From Terana coerulea (lineage: Eukaryota > Basidiomycota > Agaricomycetes > Polyporales > Phanerochaetaceae), in NCBI GenBank assembly GCA_024811115.1, contig JAKOGH010000206.1, positions 1 through 64,000 on the forward strand: a DNA stretch of 64,000 nucleotides. The letters are read 5' to 3'. Below, piece by piece: positions 1 to 11,055 of this stretch. Both the position numbers and the translations under genes were made by a program. Below the pieces are notes generated by a model. The model was not told the origin of the DNA, did no database searches, and worked only from the letters and a program-made list of their open reading frames with translations. Position 1 is the first letter of the stretch; the number at the start of each line of letters is the position of its first letter.

Positions 1-714
1 CGAAAGGAAGGGCTTTGTTTCGTGCCATCGGAAAGGACACTGTCGCGCGACTGCCCTCTGCCGAAGCAACCTCGTCAGGTGCTGGCGTCTCCACGGACCT
101 TCCGATGAGAAGGACAATAAGCCCAAGCCGTCGTCGTCGCTCAAGCTGATCCGTTCTCGATGGAATAGAGGAACGCATTCGCGTGGTCGAATCCTCATTC
201 ATGAAACTTCTCGGGTTTTCGAAGCGGCTCAAGCGAAAGCACAGACATGAAGAGCCTAGAAACATTTCTCAACTACTGTTGTACCATAGTGTTAGACAAG
301 TCATCGCAATGTTATTCTGAAGGGGCGTCTGCTGAGCAGCGTGGCGGTTCAACACCGTGCTTAATTCCCGTTCATTATCGGAAAACACGTCTGCACCAAT
401 AGTAGAGAAAAAACCTGTGCCAAAACCCAAATGGGTAAGAGAAGTTCCATGGACTCGGCGTGGATCCATCAGTGGACCACGTCACGATGCCGAAGCGGCT
501 GTTAAGATTCTGGAAGGATGGGTGCATGCAAAGCGTTAGGTAGATGCCATGCTAGCACGCACCCAAAATATTGCTTCTATGTCATAACGAAGCAACTATA
601 TACCTTTCAGAATTAAAAAGCCGCCCGAGATACATCCGAGGCCGAAAAGGCAATCAGATTGATGTCCCAATGATCGTCACTACATTGGACTCTTGAATCC
701 TTTTGGTAAAGCTC

Positions 715-1020
715 TATAGACTCTGGATGCACTAGATCATCGATCGATCAGACATTTGTACAGGAACATGGCATTGCCACAATCAAATTGCCTGTTCCAA
801 TCCCAATGTACAACCGACGGCAGTTATAATGTCGGAGGTCCGATCACCAAATGTGTCGATCTTAGAGTTAAGATCTAGGATCACGTGGAACAAATGTCAT
901 TCGCTGTCACAAACCTCGGGAATACTACCATTTTCCTCGGTTATGAGTGGTTGGAATTACACAACCCATCAATCAACTAGAAAGATCGCACACTCAGTTC
1001 GATAGATGTCCAGCCACCTG
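715..1020 (+). pseudogene. gypsy aspartic protease region (relic)
   Basis: Around 719-735 the translation reads DSGCT, the retropepsin active-site signature with the catalytic Asp, followed by about 30 open residues (RSSIDQTFVQEHG...). Further on, near 905-1000, the reading resembles the protease-to-RT linker of Tf2-type elements (VTNLGNTTIFLGYEWL, then a LHNPSI segment), but a stop and a frame change break it. In an intact element this enzyme would cut the Gag-Pol polyprotein. It is read as part of the surrounding gypsy element, not as a cellular aspartyl protease, because RT follows directly. Confidence 0.75.
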
Positions 1021-1169
1021 TGATTACGTACAACGCCTAATTGGCATTGAGGATGACGAACATGAAATCCCGAATGATCAGGAGGCTCATCTTGAGGAGG
1101 GAATAAATCTTTGTTTTCGACTGGCAGCGCTACGTCGCGAACAGGTGGTGCTCACATCCACGCTAAAAC

Positions 1170-2620
1170 TAACGTGGCTATGGATCTGGCAATCGAAGAA
1201 AATGCAAGGAAAGCAAAGAAACCTTTCGAGGAACTCGTCCCTGAGTACTATCACGAATACAAGGACGTCTTTGCTAAAGAAAACTTCGATTCACTGCCAG
1301 AACAACGCCCGTGGGATCACACGATTGAGCTAACACTAGGCGCTACGCCGATGGGAGGGAAATCGTACCCTCACACGCTAGATGAACAGAAAGCGCTAGA
1401 TGACTTTTTTAGAAGAGAGCCTTCGATCCGGACGTATCTGTCCTTCTAAGTCACCCTGGGCAGCTCCGTTCTTCTTTGTCAAAAAGAAAGATGGCTCGCT
1501 TTGACCTGTACAGGACTACCGCAAGCTTAACGATTTAACCATCAAGAATCGTTACCCACTTCCCTTTGATCCAGGAACTGGTAGACAAGCTGAAAGGATC
1601 CAAGTACTTCACGAAGTTAGACGTCAGATGAGGCTACAACAACATTCGGATCAAGGAAGGCGGCGAAGAGAAAGCGGCGTTCATCACAAACTGCGGACTC
1701 TTCGAACCCCTAGTCATGTTCTTCGGTCTCACCAATTCACCAGCCACGTTCCGAGACAATGATGAACAATATCTTCCGAGATCTGATTCAGGAAGGACAC
1801 GTGATGGTCTACATTGACGACATCATGATCTATACCAGGACCTGGAAGAACATTGCCGCATTGTGCAGCGAGTTCTGAGCGTGATGCGAGAACACCGGCT
1901 GTACCTCAAGGCAGAGAAGTGCGAATTCGAACGGCTTGAGACCAAGTACCTCGGCATGATCATCTCCGAAGGACAAGTCCAGATGAATCCAGTCAAAGTA
2001 GAAGGCGTCAGGAGATGGCCGAAGCCCACGTGCAAACGGGACATTCAGGCGTTCCTCGGCTTTACCAACTTCTACCCGGCGATTCATCAAAGACTTCGGC
2101 AAGATCGCTGAAGCCACTCACCTCCCTCACTGGCAATGCCCCATTCGTATGGAACCCCGAGCAAGCTGAAGCCTTGAAGAACTCAAAAACCGCATCTGTT
2201 CCGCCCCAGTCCTAGCAATGCCCACGGACGAGGACAAGTTCCGGGTGAATGTGACGCTTCAGACTTTGCCTACGGTGCAACCCTTGAGCAACACCAGGAT
2301 GGCAAATGGAAACCTGTCGCATTCCTCTCCAAAGCGTTCACAGCCACCGAGCGCAACTACGAGATCTACGATAAGGAACTCATGTCCATCATGTCGGCAC
2401 TTGACGAATGGCGCCAGTACCTAATGGGCGCTCGGCAGGACTTCGAGATCTGGACAGATCACAAGAACCTGGAGTACTTCCGGAAGCCGCAGAAGCTAAA
2501 CTGACGGCAAGTGCGATGGTGTGCCGAACTTGCCAAATATCATTTCCTGCTTCAGCACAAACCCGGTCGGACCAACAGAAAGGCAGATGGACTTTCACGA
2601 CAGTCTGGATATGAGAATGG
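1170..2620 (+). pseudogene. gypsy reverse transcriptase and RNase H (relic)
   Basis: The RT entry block ([16 protein letters not shown], about 1454-1500, then YRKLNDLTIKNRYPLP) is followed by the catalytic YIDD box encoded at 1810-1821. RNase H begins near 2130 (FVWNPEQAEAL) and continues with a TERNYEIYDKELMSIM segment near 2345-2395 and WTDHKNLEYF near 2450. Motifs are spread over all three frames with stops, for example a TGA after the RNase H block near 2503. These enzymes would copy element RNA into DNA and remove the RNA template. The domain order is normal and the coding is broken, so this is a dead copy. Confidence 0.88.
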
Positions 2621-2759
2621 AAAGGACGATAACGCAGACATTGTAGTATTAAAACCAGAACATTTTTGCGAACTATCTCTACGTAGTATAGATCAGCACA
2701 TGCTTGATGGACCAGCTATGGAGTGGCTCGTAGATATTAAAAACACAAAGCCAATAAGG

Positions 2760-3570
2760 ACAAAGTAGTTACGATAGCGCTAGCAAAGAAGGAGACAGGC
2801 TGGAAGGAAGATGAAGAGGGATTGGTTACTTGGAAAGATCGGATCTACATCCCGTACACCGGAAACTTCAGCGAACAGATCATCAAGCATCACCACGACT
2901 CGTACCTCATCGGACACCCGGGCCAATACAAGACCCACGAGTTGATCACGCGCAACTACTGGTGGCCACGCATCCACGGAGACATTAGGAAGTACGTCAA
3001 AGGATGTGTCAACTGCCAGAAGACCAAAGTTCACATCGGATCCAAACTCGGTCCGCTCCATCCGAATGAAATCGCCTCTCGACCCTAGGAGATCATTTCT
3101 GTTGACAAGATTGGTCCACTCCCTCCGTCACTAGGATTTGATGCCATCATCGTGATTGTCTGTATGTTCTCCAAACAGATAATCTGCATCCTCTCCACCA
3201 TCGAGCTTAACGCGCGAAGGATGGAGTAAAATCCTGCGTGACCATGTTGTCACCCATCACAGCATCCCCTGGAAGATTGTTAGCGATCAAGGGGTAGAAT
3301 TCAAGAACGAGTACATATCCGAACTTTATAAGTCTCTGGGAATCGAAGCCAATGCCTCTACGGCCTATCACCTGCAGACCGACGGTCAGACGGAATGGAT
3401 TAATGCCGAAGTTGAACAGTACCTCCAACTCTTCATCAACTACCGCCAATCTGATTGGGCCGAGTGGCTACCCTCGCATCATTCTCGTACAATAACAAGG
3501 TCAATAGCTCCACCGAACAAACACCATTCTTTGTCAACAAGGGTTACCACCCTAACTCCGGGAAATGAAC
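2760..3570 (+). pseudogene. gypsy integrase (HHCC finger and DDE core, relic)
   Basis: The N-terminal zinc-binding module is readable at about 2880-3030 (HHHDSYLIGHPGQYKTHE ... CVNCQKTK, giving the His-His-Cys-Cys set). The catalytic core follows in other frames: VDKIGPLPPS near 3100 with the first Asp, SDQGVEF at about 3281 with the second Asp, and QTEWINAEVEQYL near 3387-3425 with the Glu. It would insert the element cDNA into the genome. A TAG at about 3085 and a frame change separate the finger from the core. Confidence 0.88.
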
Positions 3571-3769
3571 CTTAGCGGAGTAAGAAGGAGACCGTGAGAG
3601 ACTTTGTGGATCAAATGAAATCAATACGAAAAGAAACACAAGCAGCCATTGGATTAGCACAGGAAACAATGAAGTGCTTCCATGACCGACGGAAAGGAAA
3701 GACATACGTGAATACAAGCGAGGAGACCTCGTATGGCTTGAAGGGACTAATATCACTACTGATCGACTG

Positions 3770-4078
3770 ATGAAGAAGCTCGACAACAAGTGCTACGGCT
3801 CGTTCAAAGTCAAACAAAAACATAGCGCCTCCACTTACGAGCTTGAACTTCCTAAAGCTTGGAGAAAGATCTACCCCGCGGTCAGTGAGATGTGGCGCTC
3901 ACCGTTTCGAGAACCCTCCTACGAATCCCAGGCACGTGAACCGGAAGTACCTGATCTGATCAATGGTCAAGAAGAACACGAAGTTGAGGAGATTCTAGAC
4001 ACCAAGTTAGACAAAGGGGTTTTCAAATACAAGGTTTTATGGAAGCACGAAACCGGTCTGTGCAAGTACACCTGAGAA
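3770..4078 (+). pseudogene. integrase C-terminal tail with chromodomain
   Basis: An open stretch of about 100 residues carries the GPY/F-like tail (KKLDNKCYGSFKVKQK, then LPKAWRKIYPAVS) and, near 3970-4075, a chromodomain start (EVEEILDTKLDKGVFKYKVL). A TGA truncates the domain. In chromoviruses this module reads histone marks and directs integration to heterochromatin. A short continuation in another frame is visible up to about 4200. Confidence 0.8.
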
Positions 4079-4307
4079 CCGCGATCCAACCTTACCCACT
4101 GTCAAGATCTCATCAATGCTTTCTACAAGCGTGTACCAGGCGCCCCTCGTTCGTTGACTATTCGAATTCCCCTATCGCATTCCGCCCCAATGTCAATCAG
4201 TTCATCGGATATATCGGTTCTAGGCTATATAATTGGGAAATAGGTCGTACAAATAGAGATGCCGAGTTCTATAGATTACGCGGACGTGATCCTTAGAGAG
4301 GGGGTTA

Positions 4308-4640
4308 TGTCATGAACTTCTGGGCGTCTCTAGGGTATTCTTTTCATTTCCATTGTCTTCTACCCCTATCTATTGTTCTCTCATCGATACCGAGGTTTCC
4401 GTATGTTTCTCTATTGTTCTGGACCACTCTAGTACATACACGAGGATACTAAGTGGTACTGTACAGTTTAGGATTACACATGTATAAGTAGCTACCGTCT
4501 GCAACAGAGAAAGCCAGTCTTGAGCTGGTCTGTTCCCCAGCTAGTTACTTGGAGACTGCACCACTAGTTCCGTCCCAGTTGAGAGCGTCGCACCTGGTAC
4601 AGTTGTACTAGTTGTTGTTGACAGCTGTAATGTCCAGAAC
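4308..4640 (+). repeat. putative 3' LTR of the gypsy element
   Basis: A purine-rich tract (AGAGAGGGGG, 4295-4304) precedes TGTCATGAAC at 4308, a normal polypurine-tract/LTR junction. A TATA-like TGTATAAGTA lies near 4480. The right end is inferred as the CA in CCAGAACA near 4639, just before an unrelated gene fragment starts at about 4652. No second LTR is in the window for comparison, so both borders are inferences. Confidence 0.5.
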
Positions 4641-4651
4641 ACGTCGGACGG

Positions 4652-4990
4652 CTGATGAGTTTGGCACCGTGATCTCGTAGGCTAGCTGCAGTTCCCTTTC
4701 TTGTCACAAGGAATATAGTCCATGTTCTTCATCGCGGCCGTCACGCGGTTTGGCCACCGCTTGGACTTCTCCGCCAGTTTGGGCCAGCCATGAATAGTCT
4801 GCTTGCGGCTCGTCGTATCCAAGTCATCCTTTGCATGCATGGCTACAGGTATAAATTGTTTTCTGCTCTACGCCCGGCTTTCAAGATCAGCGTGCATTGG
4901 ATCTTTTCGAAGGTACTACATGTCACGTTTAATACCTAACATTGTGTATGAGTCCAAAGTTAACTCATTGGGAATTGCAAATGTGACGAT
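4652..4990 (-). pseudogene. gene fragment, copy A of a diverged intron-bearing pair
   Basis: The segment aligns over about 330 bp with 21,024-21,345 in the same orientation, at roughly three-quarters identity by eye. On the minus strand one frame reads KDDLDTTSRKQTIHGWPKL and then RVTAAMKNMDYIPCDKKGN. The partner reads KDDSDMTSHG and VTAAMNNVEHVPCDKKEN, with third-position differences as expected of former coding DNA. Upstream on the minus strand both copies keep what look like a 52-nt intron and a short exon, but in this copy the donor GTGAGT is changed to ATGAGT. The family is not recognised. Confidence 0.55.
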
Positions 4991-5360
4991 CCAAATTCTT
5001 TTTCTGCGCTGGTCGCGCAAATACAGCCTGCATAGAAACAATGCCATTTTTCTAGACGACGCATGAGACAAGGAGTGAAGTGGAGACAAGCTGGACGTGG
5101 GATTAGCAAGATATTCTTCGCCACAGTGCAGGTAAGGAATCTACAAGGTCTGTAAGTCGAGGGCGTTAGAAAACACTACATTCTATCATACCACATGCCC
5201 AGAGGGATAAGGGTTCTTGTTTGGGTGCTCTTTAATGTCACATTTGTGGGCAATCCTCATCCATTGAACGGCTCTCTACCATATACCCTTGCTACCGATG
5301 AATGTGTCACAGTAAATCTTCCATCTTCATGTTATGGTGCCCTTCTTTGGTCTGCAGTCA
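4991..5360. other. no gene seen
   Basis: This interval lies between the gene fragment and the hAT-type MITE. Short open frames only; no motif, codon signal or repeat structure that I could support. Confidence 0.5.
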
Positions 5361-5368
5361 GTTGCATG

Positions 5369-5720
5369 TAGTGATAGGCAGGGTTTGCAAACCCTTGGAG
5401 GGTTAAGGGTAAGGATATAGAGGGTAAGGGTAAGGGTTAGGAACAGTTAACCCTTGTCTGGCAGGGGTCTGCATTCAAATAGCAGATGTGTTGCTAGATA
5501 GAGCTGCAAGTATTGTGAGTGCTTTTACATCAATGCAAGCTACTCAAATAGAAGGCTGACATTATAATTGAAAAAAAGCACTCAAAGCCCCATTTTCTGC
5601 CTATTTTGGCAAGGGTTTGAAGGGTAACCCCAACCTTACCCTTCATGAGGGTAAGAGTTTTGAAGAGTAAGGGTAAGGGTTAGCCTCTAAGCATGGAGGG
5701 TTTACCCTTGCCAATCACTA
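5369..5720. mobile_element. 352-bp hAT-type MITE with 8-bp target duplication
   Basis: The left end starts TAGTGATAGGCAGGGTTTG and the right end, read inward, starts TAGTGATTGGCAAGGGTAAA, an imperfect terminal inverted repeat of about 25 bp. Both ends are flanked by the same octamer GTTGCATG (5361-5368 and 5721-5728). An 8-bp duplication and a TA(G)NG start are typical of hAT elements. The interior has no transposase; near each end it is rich in GGGTAAGGGT-like runs. It is therefore non-autonomous. Confidence 0.88.
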
Positions 5721-5728
5721 GTTGCATG

Positions 5729-8700
5729 ATCAATGATAATCATAAGAGACAGGGAAGATTACTGACAGCGAGTATGGCTTTTGTGTTGTGGCCCGGGTCA
5801 TCTGAGCAAATTTTTGAAGAAGGAGGCACATAAGTTTAAGTTCTGCCCAGCCACCGTGACTGCGGGACCCTGGATGGGAAGAGTTTGAAATGCCCACTAT
5901 ACTTCTGTTCCTAGAACCCATAGGGTACGCCTTTATCACCGGACATTTTGCACATGAAGCAATCACCCATAGGCAGGCGGTGTTGCATCCAACTGAGATG
6001 AGACAAGCCCAGGCTTTGAGAAGAACACTGTGCAGATCTCTCAGCAGGCTGGGCTTTGCTGAGCAGAGTCTCTGTAGGGTGCGCATATATGGGATGACTA
6101 TATGCATTATGAGTGTGGGTAGCAGGAGCAATATATACTGGTCCTTGAATTGTGACCCTCAAATGGCGGCGACTCCCATCACAATGAGGGTTGTGGTTCC
6201 CAAGGCTTATTCTGCGGCTGGGTCATCAATCATCAGCACTGGGTCTCTATCTCCCTCAGCGGTCGTCTTAACAGTGCTTAGGCATCTCAAAATAAATGAC
6301 CCCAGTGAAGGACAGCTCCCCTTAAACAAGCCGCTGGGATACAAAACGAGACTAGAGTTGTGCTAGAACAAGGCCATTAGTCTTCCACTAAATGGCGGGC
6401 CTCACATCAGGAAATGCCTAAATGTCTGTAGTTCTGGGTGTTCTATGTCGGGGTTTGTAGCGTGGGTAGTGATGGCGCGTGGCGCTGTAGATCTCCATAG
6501 TGCTGTGTAGCTGTGTTACTGAAGTATGTAGCAACATGTAATAACTGTAGCATAGGTTACTATACAGTGATGAATTCCGCAAGTGTTTAAAAATCGTGGA
6601 GTTTGTAAGTTATCAACTGGACACTCACCTTGTCCATAAGGAGATGCGCGTATAGCTTGTAGGCCCTTTATAGTGCACTATATTGCAAACTGACCGTATA
6701 AGCCAAGGTGCTGTCAAAATGTGAGAGAAGCAGCGGGAAAAATGGTGAGGGCATGAGGGGAAAGATGGTGACACATCTGCACAAGTGGGATGTCGATGTT
6801 ATACAATGCTGAGCTTGTGTCAAATACTAGAGCTGGCTAGATCCCAGTGCTGGCTAGATCCCAGCGCTTGAGTGGGACATTCACGCAGAACAAGTACTCA
6901 GAAGCCTGCCCTAAATCTTGTCTCAGCTAAGAGTGCCGTAGTCAGTTGCTGTCTGCTTCATTTCCTACCTCCTACCACCATGCATGCCTAGTGTCGCTTA
7001 CACTGTCCCTCCTGCCAAAAGCATTCCATAAATTGGATTGCTATTGTCACTTAATGTAAGCTTGACACACTACTTGTTTAAGAGCAGCCCTCTGACCCCT
7101 GCAAGCTTGTTGCTTTGACAATGCGTTGCTCAGAGTGCGTATGTGGCTGGGACATGTAGTAGGGACCTAGGAGTATGACCTTCTCAGTAAGCCTCTCTTT
7201 GGTGCCCATCGTGTTGCTAACTAACATTGGCTTGTTCTTTTGGTGCTCGTAGGTAAACACATACCTTGAAACTGCAGCACTGACGTGCCCAATCACGTTG
7301 GCCAGGTTGAGCACAGTGGGTGCATTGACTTGGGTCCACCACTGCTTGAGTTGAAAGATGTACTCAAGGTGCGCTCGTGTCTATGCTGACACCCCACTAA
7401 CTAATGGACGGCGTGCGCAGATCCCATCACTGACATCAGGGGCGCAGCCTCAGCACTGAGGACCTCCTCCCGCCATCGCCCTCCTTCATGCATGCTGTTC
7501 GCGAAAGCTGTCGCCAAGTATGCCTATGGATAGCATGCAGCTCTGCCCACGGGTGCTGCTATTTGGAAATGTGTCTGTGCCCTTGAAGTCCCTCACTTCA
7601 CTCTCCTCTGTGCAGAGCTAACTTGGTAGTCAGCCCACGCCAGACTGCTTTTGCAATGCAATCGTGTGGAGCTCGGGCAGTTGCAGCCAAGTCACACATA
7701 GCTATAGAGGTATTGATATGCCTCATGTATGTAAATCATGTGTATGTACCGCATTAGATACTGGGAATGCAAGTTTTTGAATGCTATCCATACTACTGGA
7801 CTGTTCTGAGTGCAAATCAGTGCTGAATTATGGCCACTACATATGACTACAGCTCATTTACAGACCACTACACAGGTGTCAGCCAGCACTACGGAGGTCT
7901 ACGGCACTTCTAGCCAGTACTACAGTGCTCTACAAACCAGGGACCTAGCTACTGTACTACCATCTCTACACACATGTCGTAGACCTTCCTAGCCAAGTAA
8001 AGTTTTCCTGATGCAGGCAAACTCACGCACTGAAGAATCTTTCATCCAACCCTCCCCATTTGGCCGCGGTTTTCTGAATACTGAAAAGGCTGGATAGCTC
8101 TGGAACTCTCGATGGCGAAAATTTGGTCACGACACAGTGTATGCGACAGCATACTTAAAACATCGCAAAGAGTAGCGGTAGCCAATGGCCATGCATGAGG
8201 GTCTTAAGGCAAGTGGACCACGCTCCTAGAGGCCAACGGAAGAGCTGCGACTCCAAAGTCTAGGGATAAGGAGGGGCAGCAACATTTAGCAAGCATAGCG
8301 AACATGTTTGCCGTGATGAATGCACGGGCAGTAGTGGCGAGAGCGGAATTTGCAAAGTGGGGCGGGATTGTTCAGCACCAGAGTATAAAAAGGCGGAGTC
8401 GGCAAGTAATGAGAGGTGTTGGGCTGCTCCCCAATGTCAATCTGGCCCTTCGTGCCTTAAGCAGCGAGCTTATGAATCAGAACAACTGGGTAGATATATG
8501 CGCTCATTGCCCGCCAGTGTCCACGTAGAGTGTCAGGCGGCGGAGGCACCACGCTAGCTCGGGCATGACGAGCATACCAGATTGCAGATGTTATGCTAGC
8601 CAAGGTAGTTACCTGAGTCAATGTTTTGTAAGAATCATACACGCATAGAACAATGCACATGTTTTGCTTCAGTCCCACCAGTACTGAGAACAAGGGCGCT

Positions 8701-10356
8701 GGTATCTTCTACAACCATGGTAGCCAGCCCATCTGATCAGAATTTTATCCAATTGTGCAAAGAAATGGTGACTGCCTTCCCGACAACAACGTCGAATTCA
8801 CAGTTATTCCTATAGGCCAAAAGTTTCATTGCATGCTCCTTGTTTTCTTGCACAATGAGTAAGACCCTGCTGACTCTAGGTCTATATCCAGGTCTATTAA
8901 AATGCCTGTGATGCCTCCAGACGCTCACCCTAAACTACCATGAACCAGTTCCCTGTACCGTTACGAATCTGCGGAGGATATCACGGCAAGCAGGACATCC
9001 TATATGGCTGTCGTAGTCAAGCTGTAAGATGGCAGCAAGTAGCGGCAGCAGCGAGCACAAATCTAGGACTTGGTGAGCTATGTCGTGCTTTACAACCCGA
9101 GTGCCACGCTGACCTTTTGCTGGGCTAAAGAGTGCCTCTGCCAGCGTTTGAAACAGACTTCCAAATGCATGTGTTGTCATATCGGCACTGAGAGCTTTCT
9201 GTGAGTAAGCACACAGGCAAGGGACTATGACGAGTGTACAAAAATACCTTAGCTAAATGCGTGCTCTCTGCGGCTCAGGTTATTTGAGCATATGAAATGT
9301 GACAACGTTATCACAGGAAAGCCAATTTTTGAAAGCCTGTCGAGTGCGTATCATAGTACTTCCTTGGTTCTCATTACCGTCACGTTGTTGTTGTAGTCGA
9401 ACATTGTTTCTGAGCGTCGCAGTCGGGTCACCAACCCCTTGCTCATCAAAGCACTTGAGTCGTGCCACAAGCACTGCCTGTTAGCGAGCTGTCGTCCAAT
9501 GTTGGCCGCTTGGAATAAAGCGGCTTTCGCCGCTCACTGTATGCACATGTGTGCCATCAGCCATTCATCCACGATGTGCGCATATATCCATGAAGGCTTA
9601 CGAGTGAAATTCAGTATAGACTAACCACGCATATTTAGTGCGTCGTCTGAGACAGAAACAGCGGCAACAAGGCCGGCAGCAAATCACATTGTCTGGTGAC
9701 TTTCCACCAGTGAGGCTAGCGCAAGTGCAACCAAGCTATAAATTATACTTAACATATTATGACTTGACGCGCTCTGCAGTAATTGTGTTCTCGATATTAA
9801 TATTGTCTTCCTCCAAGCTGAGCAGTATAGAGTAGATATTGCGTCGTTCTGATCCAGTTTGACGCACAGCAGTAACAGTGCCAATGAGCTGGTGTGTGGT
9901 ACAGCAGTTATATGTTAGAGGATAAGGTAGGCTGCTTCACACTATATGGTTAGTCTCACCAGCACATCCACAATGCAAGAAAAACTCACAAAACAGACAT
10001 TTGTTAACTTGAAGTGTACAGCACCGGCTATCAGCCCTTCACTGGAGCCCATTGCTTTAGCTAAGGCCCAAGCCAAAGCACATCATAGAGCTACACTTGC
10101 AACAATTCAGCACACAAAAAGCGATGCACTCAAATCATACGTGTTATTGCAACAGAAGTTGCCAGGGATCAATTACAAGGCAGTTGCACCTCAGCGACAG
10201 CTACAGCATCGGCGGCCACAGCTTGGGTAGTCATAGTTGTACCAAAGCCGTAGCAGGCATTGCTACTGCAAGTGAGAAGATGTAAGCCAAACAGGAGTCC
10301 AGAGTCCAGATTACTGCTATACAGTTGGTCCAGGAGGGTGTTCTGAAGTTTTACTA
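5729..10356. other. gene-poor interval
   Basis: About 4.6 kb without a recognisable gene. Open frames up to 158 codons exist (for example 5890-6366 on +), but none shows a known motif, splice-supported continuation or clear coding bias. A frame at 9946-10230 contains a lysine/alanine-rich stretch (IALAKAQAKAHHRA, then ALKSYVLLQQKLPG) that could be a decayed coding fragment, with no family recognised. Composition is AT-richer than at 13-21 kb. Confidence 0.5.
6832..6865. repeat. 17-bp direct tandem repeat, two units
   Basis: GCTGGCTAGATCCCAGT is followed at once by GCTGGCTAGATCCCAGC, one mismatch at the last base. No gene context. Confidence 0.85.
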
Positions 10357-10727
10357 CTGTACATTAATGACCTGACAGGGTGTCACACGTCACATGGGGT
10401 CCCTCCTGTCCTCTATCCGGGTTTTTGTCACCGGTCACAGAGGGGTCCGCCGGCTTGTGACAGGTAAGTCCTACCCCCAAATTTTCGGGCCTGCGGCGCA
10501 ATGACCTTTATTTTCCACTCAACACCCTTCAATGAGGTATTGGTGGTAGATACTACAACATCAATAGTCAAATAACGGCAAGTAAACATTAAATTCAGCT
10601 CTAGATGGCCCACTCACCACCGGTCTCTGGAAGCGTGTCACAGGCCCTCGGCCCCGCCACCGCTCATCCGAATCACTGCAAAAATGTCACAGTCACAACC
10701 AGCCCCTGTCAGGTCATTAATGTACAG
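10357..10727. mobile_element. 371-bp MITE with perfect 24-bp terminal inverted repeat
   Basis: The left end reads CTGTACATTAATGACCTGAC followed by AGGG; the right end is its exact reverse complement for 24 bases. Both ends abut TA (10355-10356 and 10728-10729), consistent with a Tc1/mariner or pogo-type TA target duplication. TTAA inside the repeat is shared by both ends and is probably part of the repeat, not a piggyBac target site. No internal coding region; a non-autonomous element. Confidence 0.75.
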
Positions 10728-10977
10728 TACGCGTCAATGATGTATTGTGGCTGAGGCAAACGAGCTGATGGAAGGTATACAAACATGGAGATCTAATGTT
10801 GGAAACAAGTCCAGAACGAGGCATTGTTGTGCCAGCTCACAACGAATGAGGGGAACTCATTGTCAATGTAATGCACAACTCATGGACGCAAGTTGATTCA
10901 GGCGCGATGGAGTCTGAGAGTCGGGCTAGTAGTAGTAATCATCGCTCCATGTATTAGACCTGTAAAATTTCACTGAA

Positions 10978-11051
10978 GGGTTGGTGGCGTGGTTGGTTAT
11001 CGCATCTGTCTAACACACAGAAGGTCCTCAGTTCGAACCTGGGCCGACTCA
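10978..11051 (+). tRNA. tRNA-Val (anticodon AAC)
   Basis: A 74-nt cloverleaf folds cleanly: acceptor GGGTTGG pairs with CCGACTC (one G-T and one T-G wobble) with A as discriminator; D arm GCG/CGC; anticodon arm TCTGT/ACAGA around loop CTAACAC, giving anticodon AAC; T arm CTCAG-TTCGAAC-CTGGG. No intron. A short T run (11052-11055) follows at once and could terminate RNA polymerase III. Internal A-box and B-box (GGTTCGAAC-like) positions are normal. It is the only tRNA I find. Confidence 0.95.
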
Positions 11052-11055
11052 TTTT

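Larger units (their letters stand above)
1..4640 (+). mobile_element. Ty3/gypsy chromodomain LTR retrotransposon, degenerate, 5' end outside window
   Basis: Fragments of a gypsy pol polyprotein follow each other in canonical Ty3 order on the + strand: protease, reverse transcriptase, RNase H, zinc-finger integrase, chromodomain, then a putative LTR. No single frame stays open; the reading changes frame repeatedly and crosses stops, so the copy cannot make a full polyprotein. The order RT-RH-IN and the C-terminal chromodomain place it among fungal Tf1/Tf2-like chromoviruses. The first 700 bases probably hold gag, but I recognise no gag motif there. The 5' LTR is not in the window. Confidence 0.92.

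Noticed and set aside
2015..2614. Independent short genes in the gypsy region
   Set aside because: They are frame-shifted pieces of the same RNase H domain.
5385..5710. Telomere-like GGGTAA/TTAGGG runs
   Set aside because: They lie inside a MITE with clear terminal repeats and an 8-bp target duplication, and are not a regular array.
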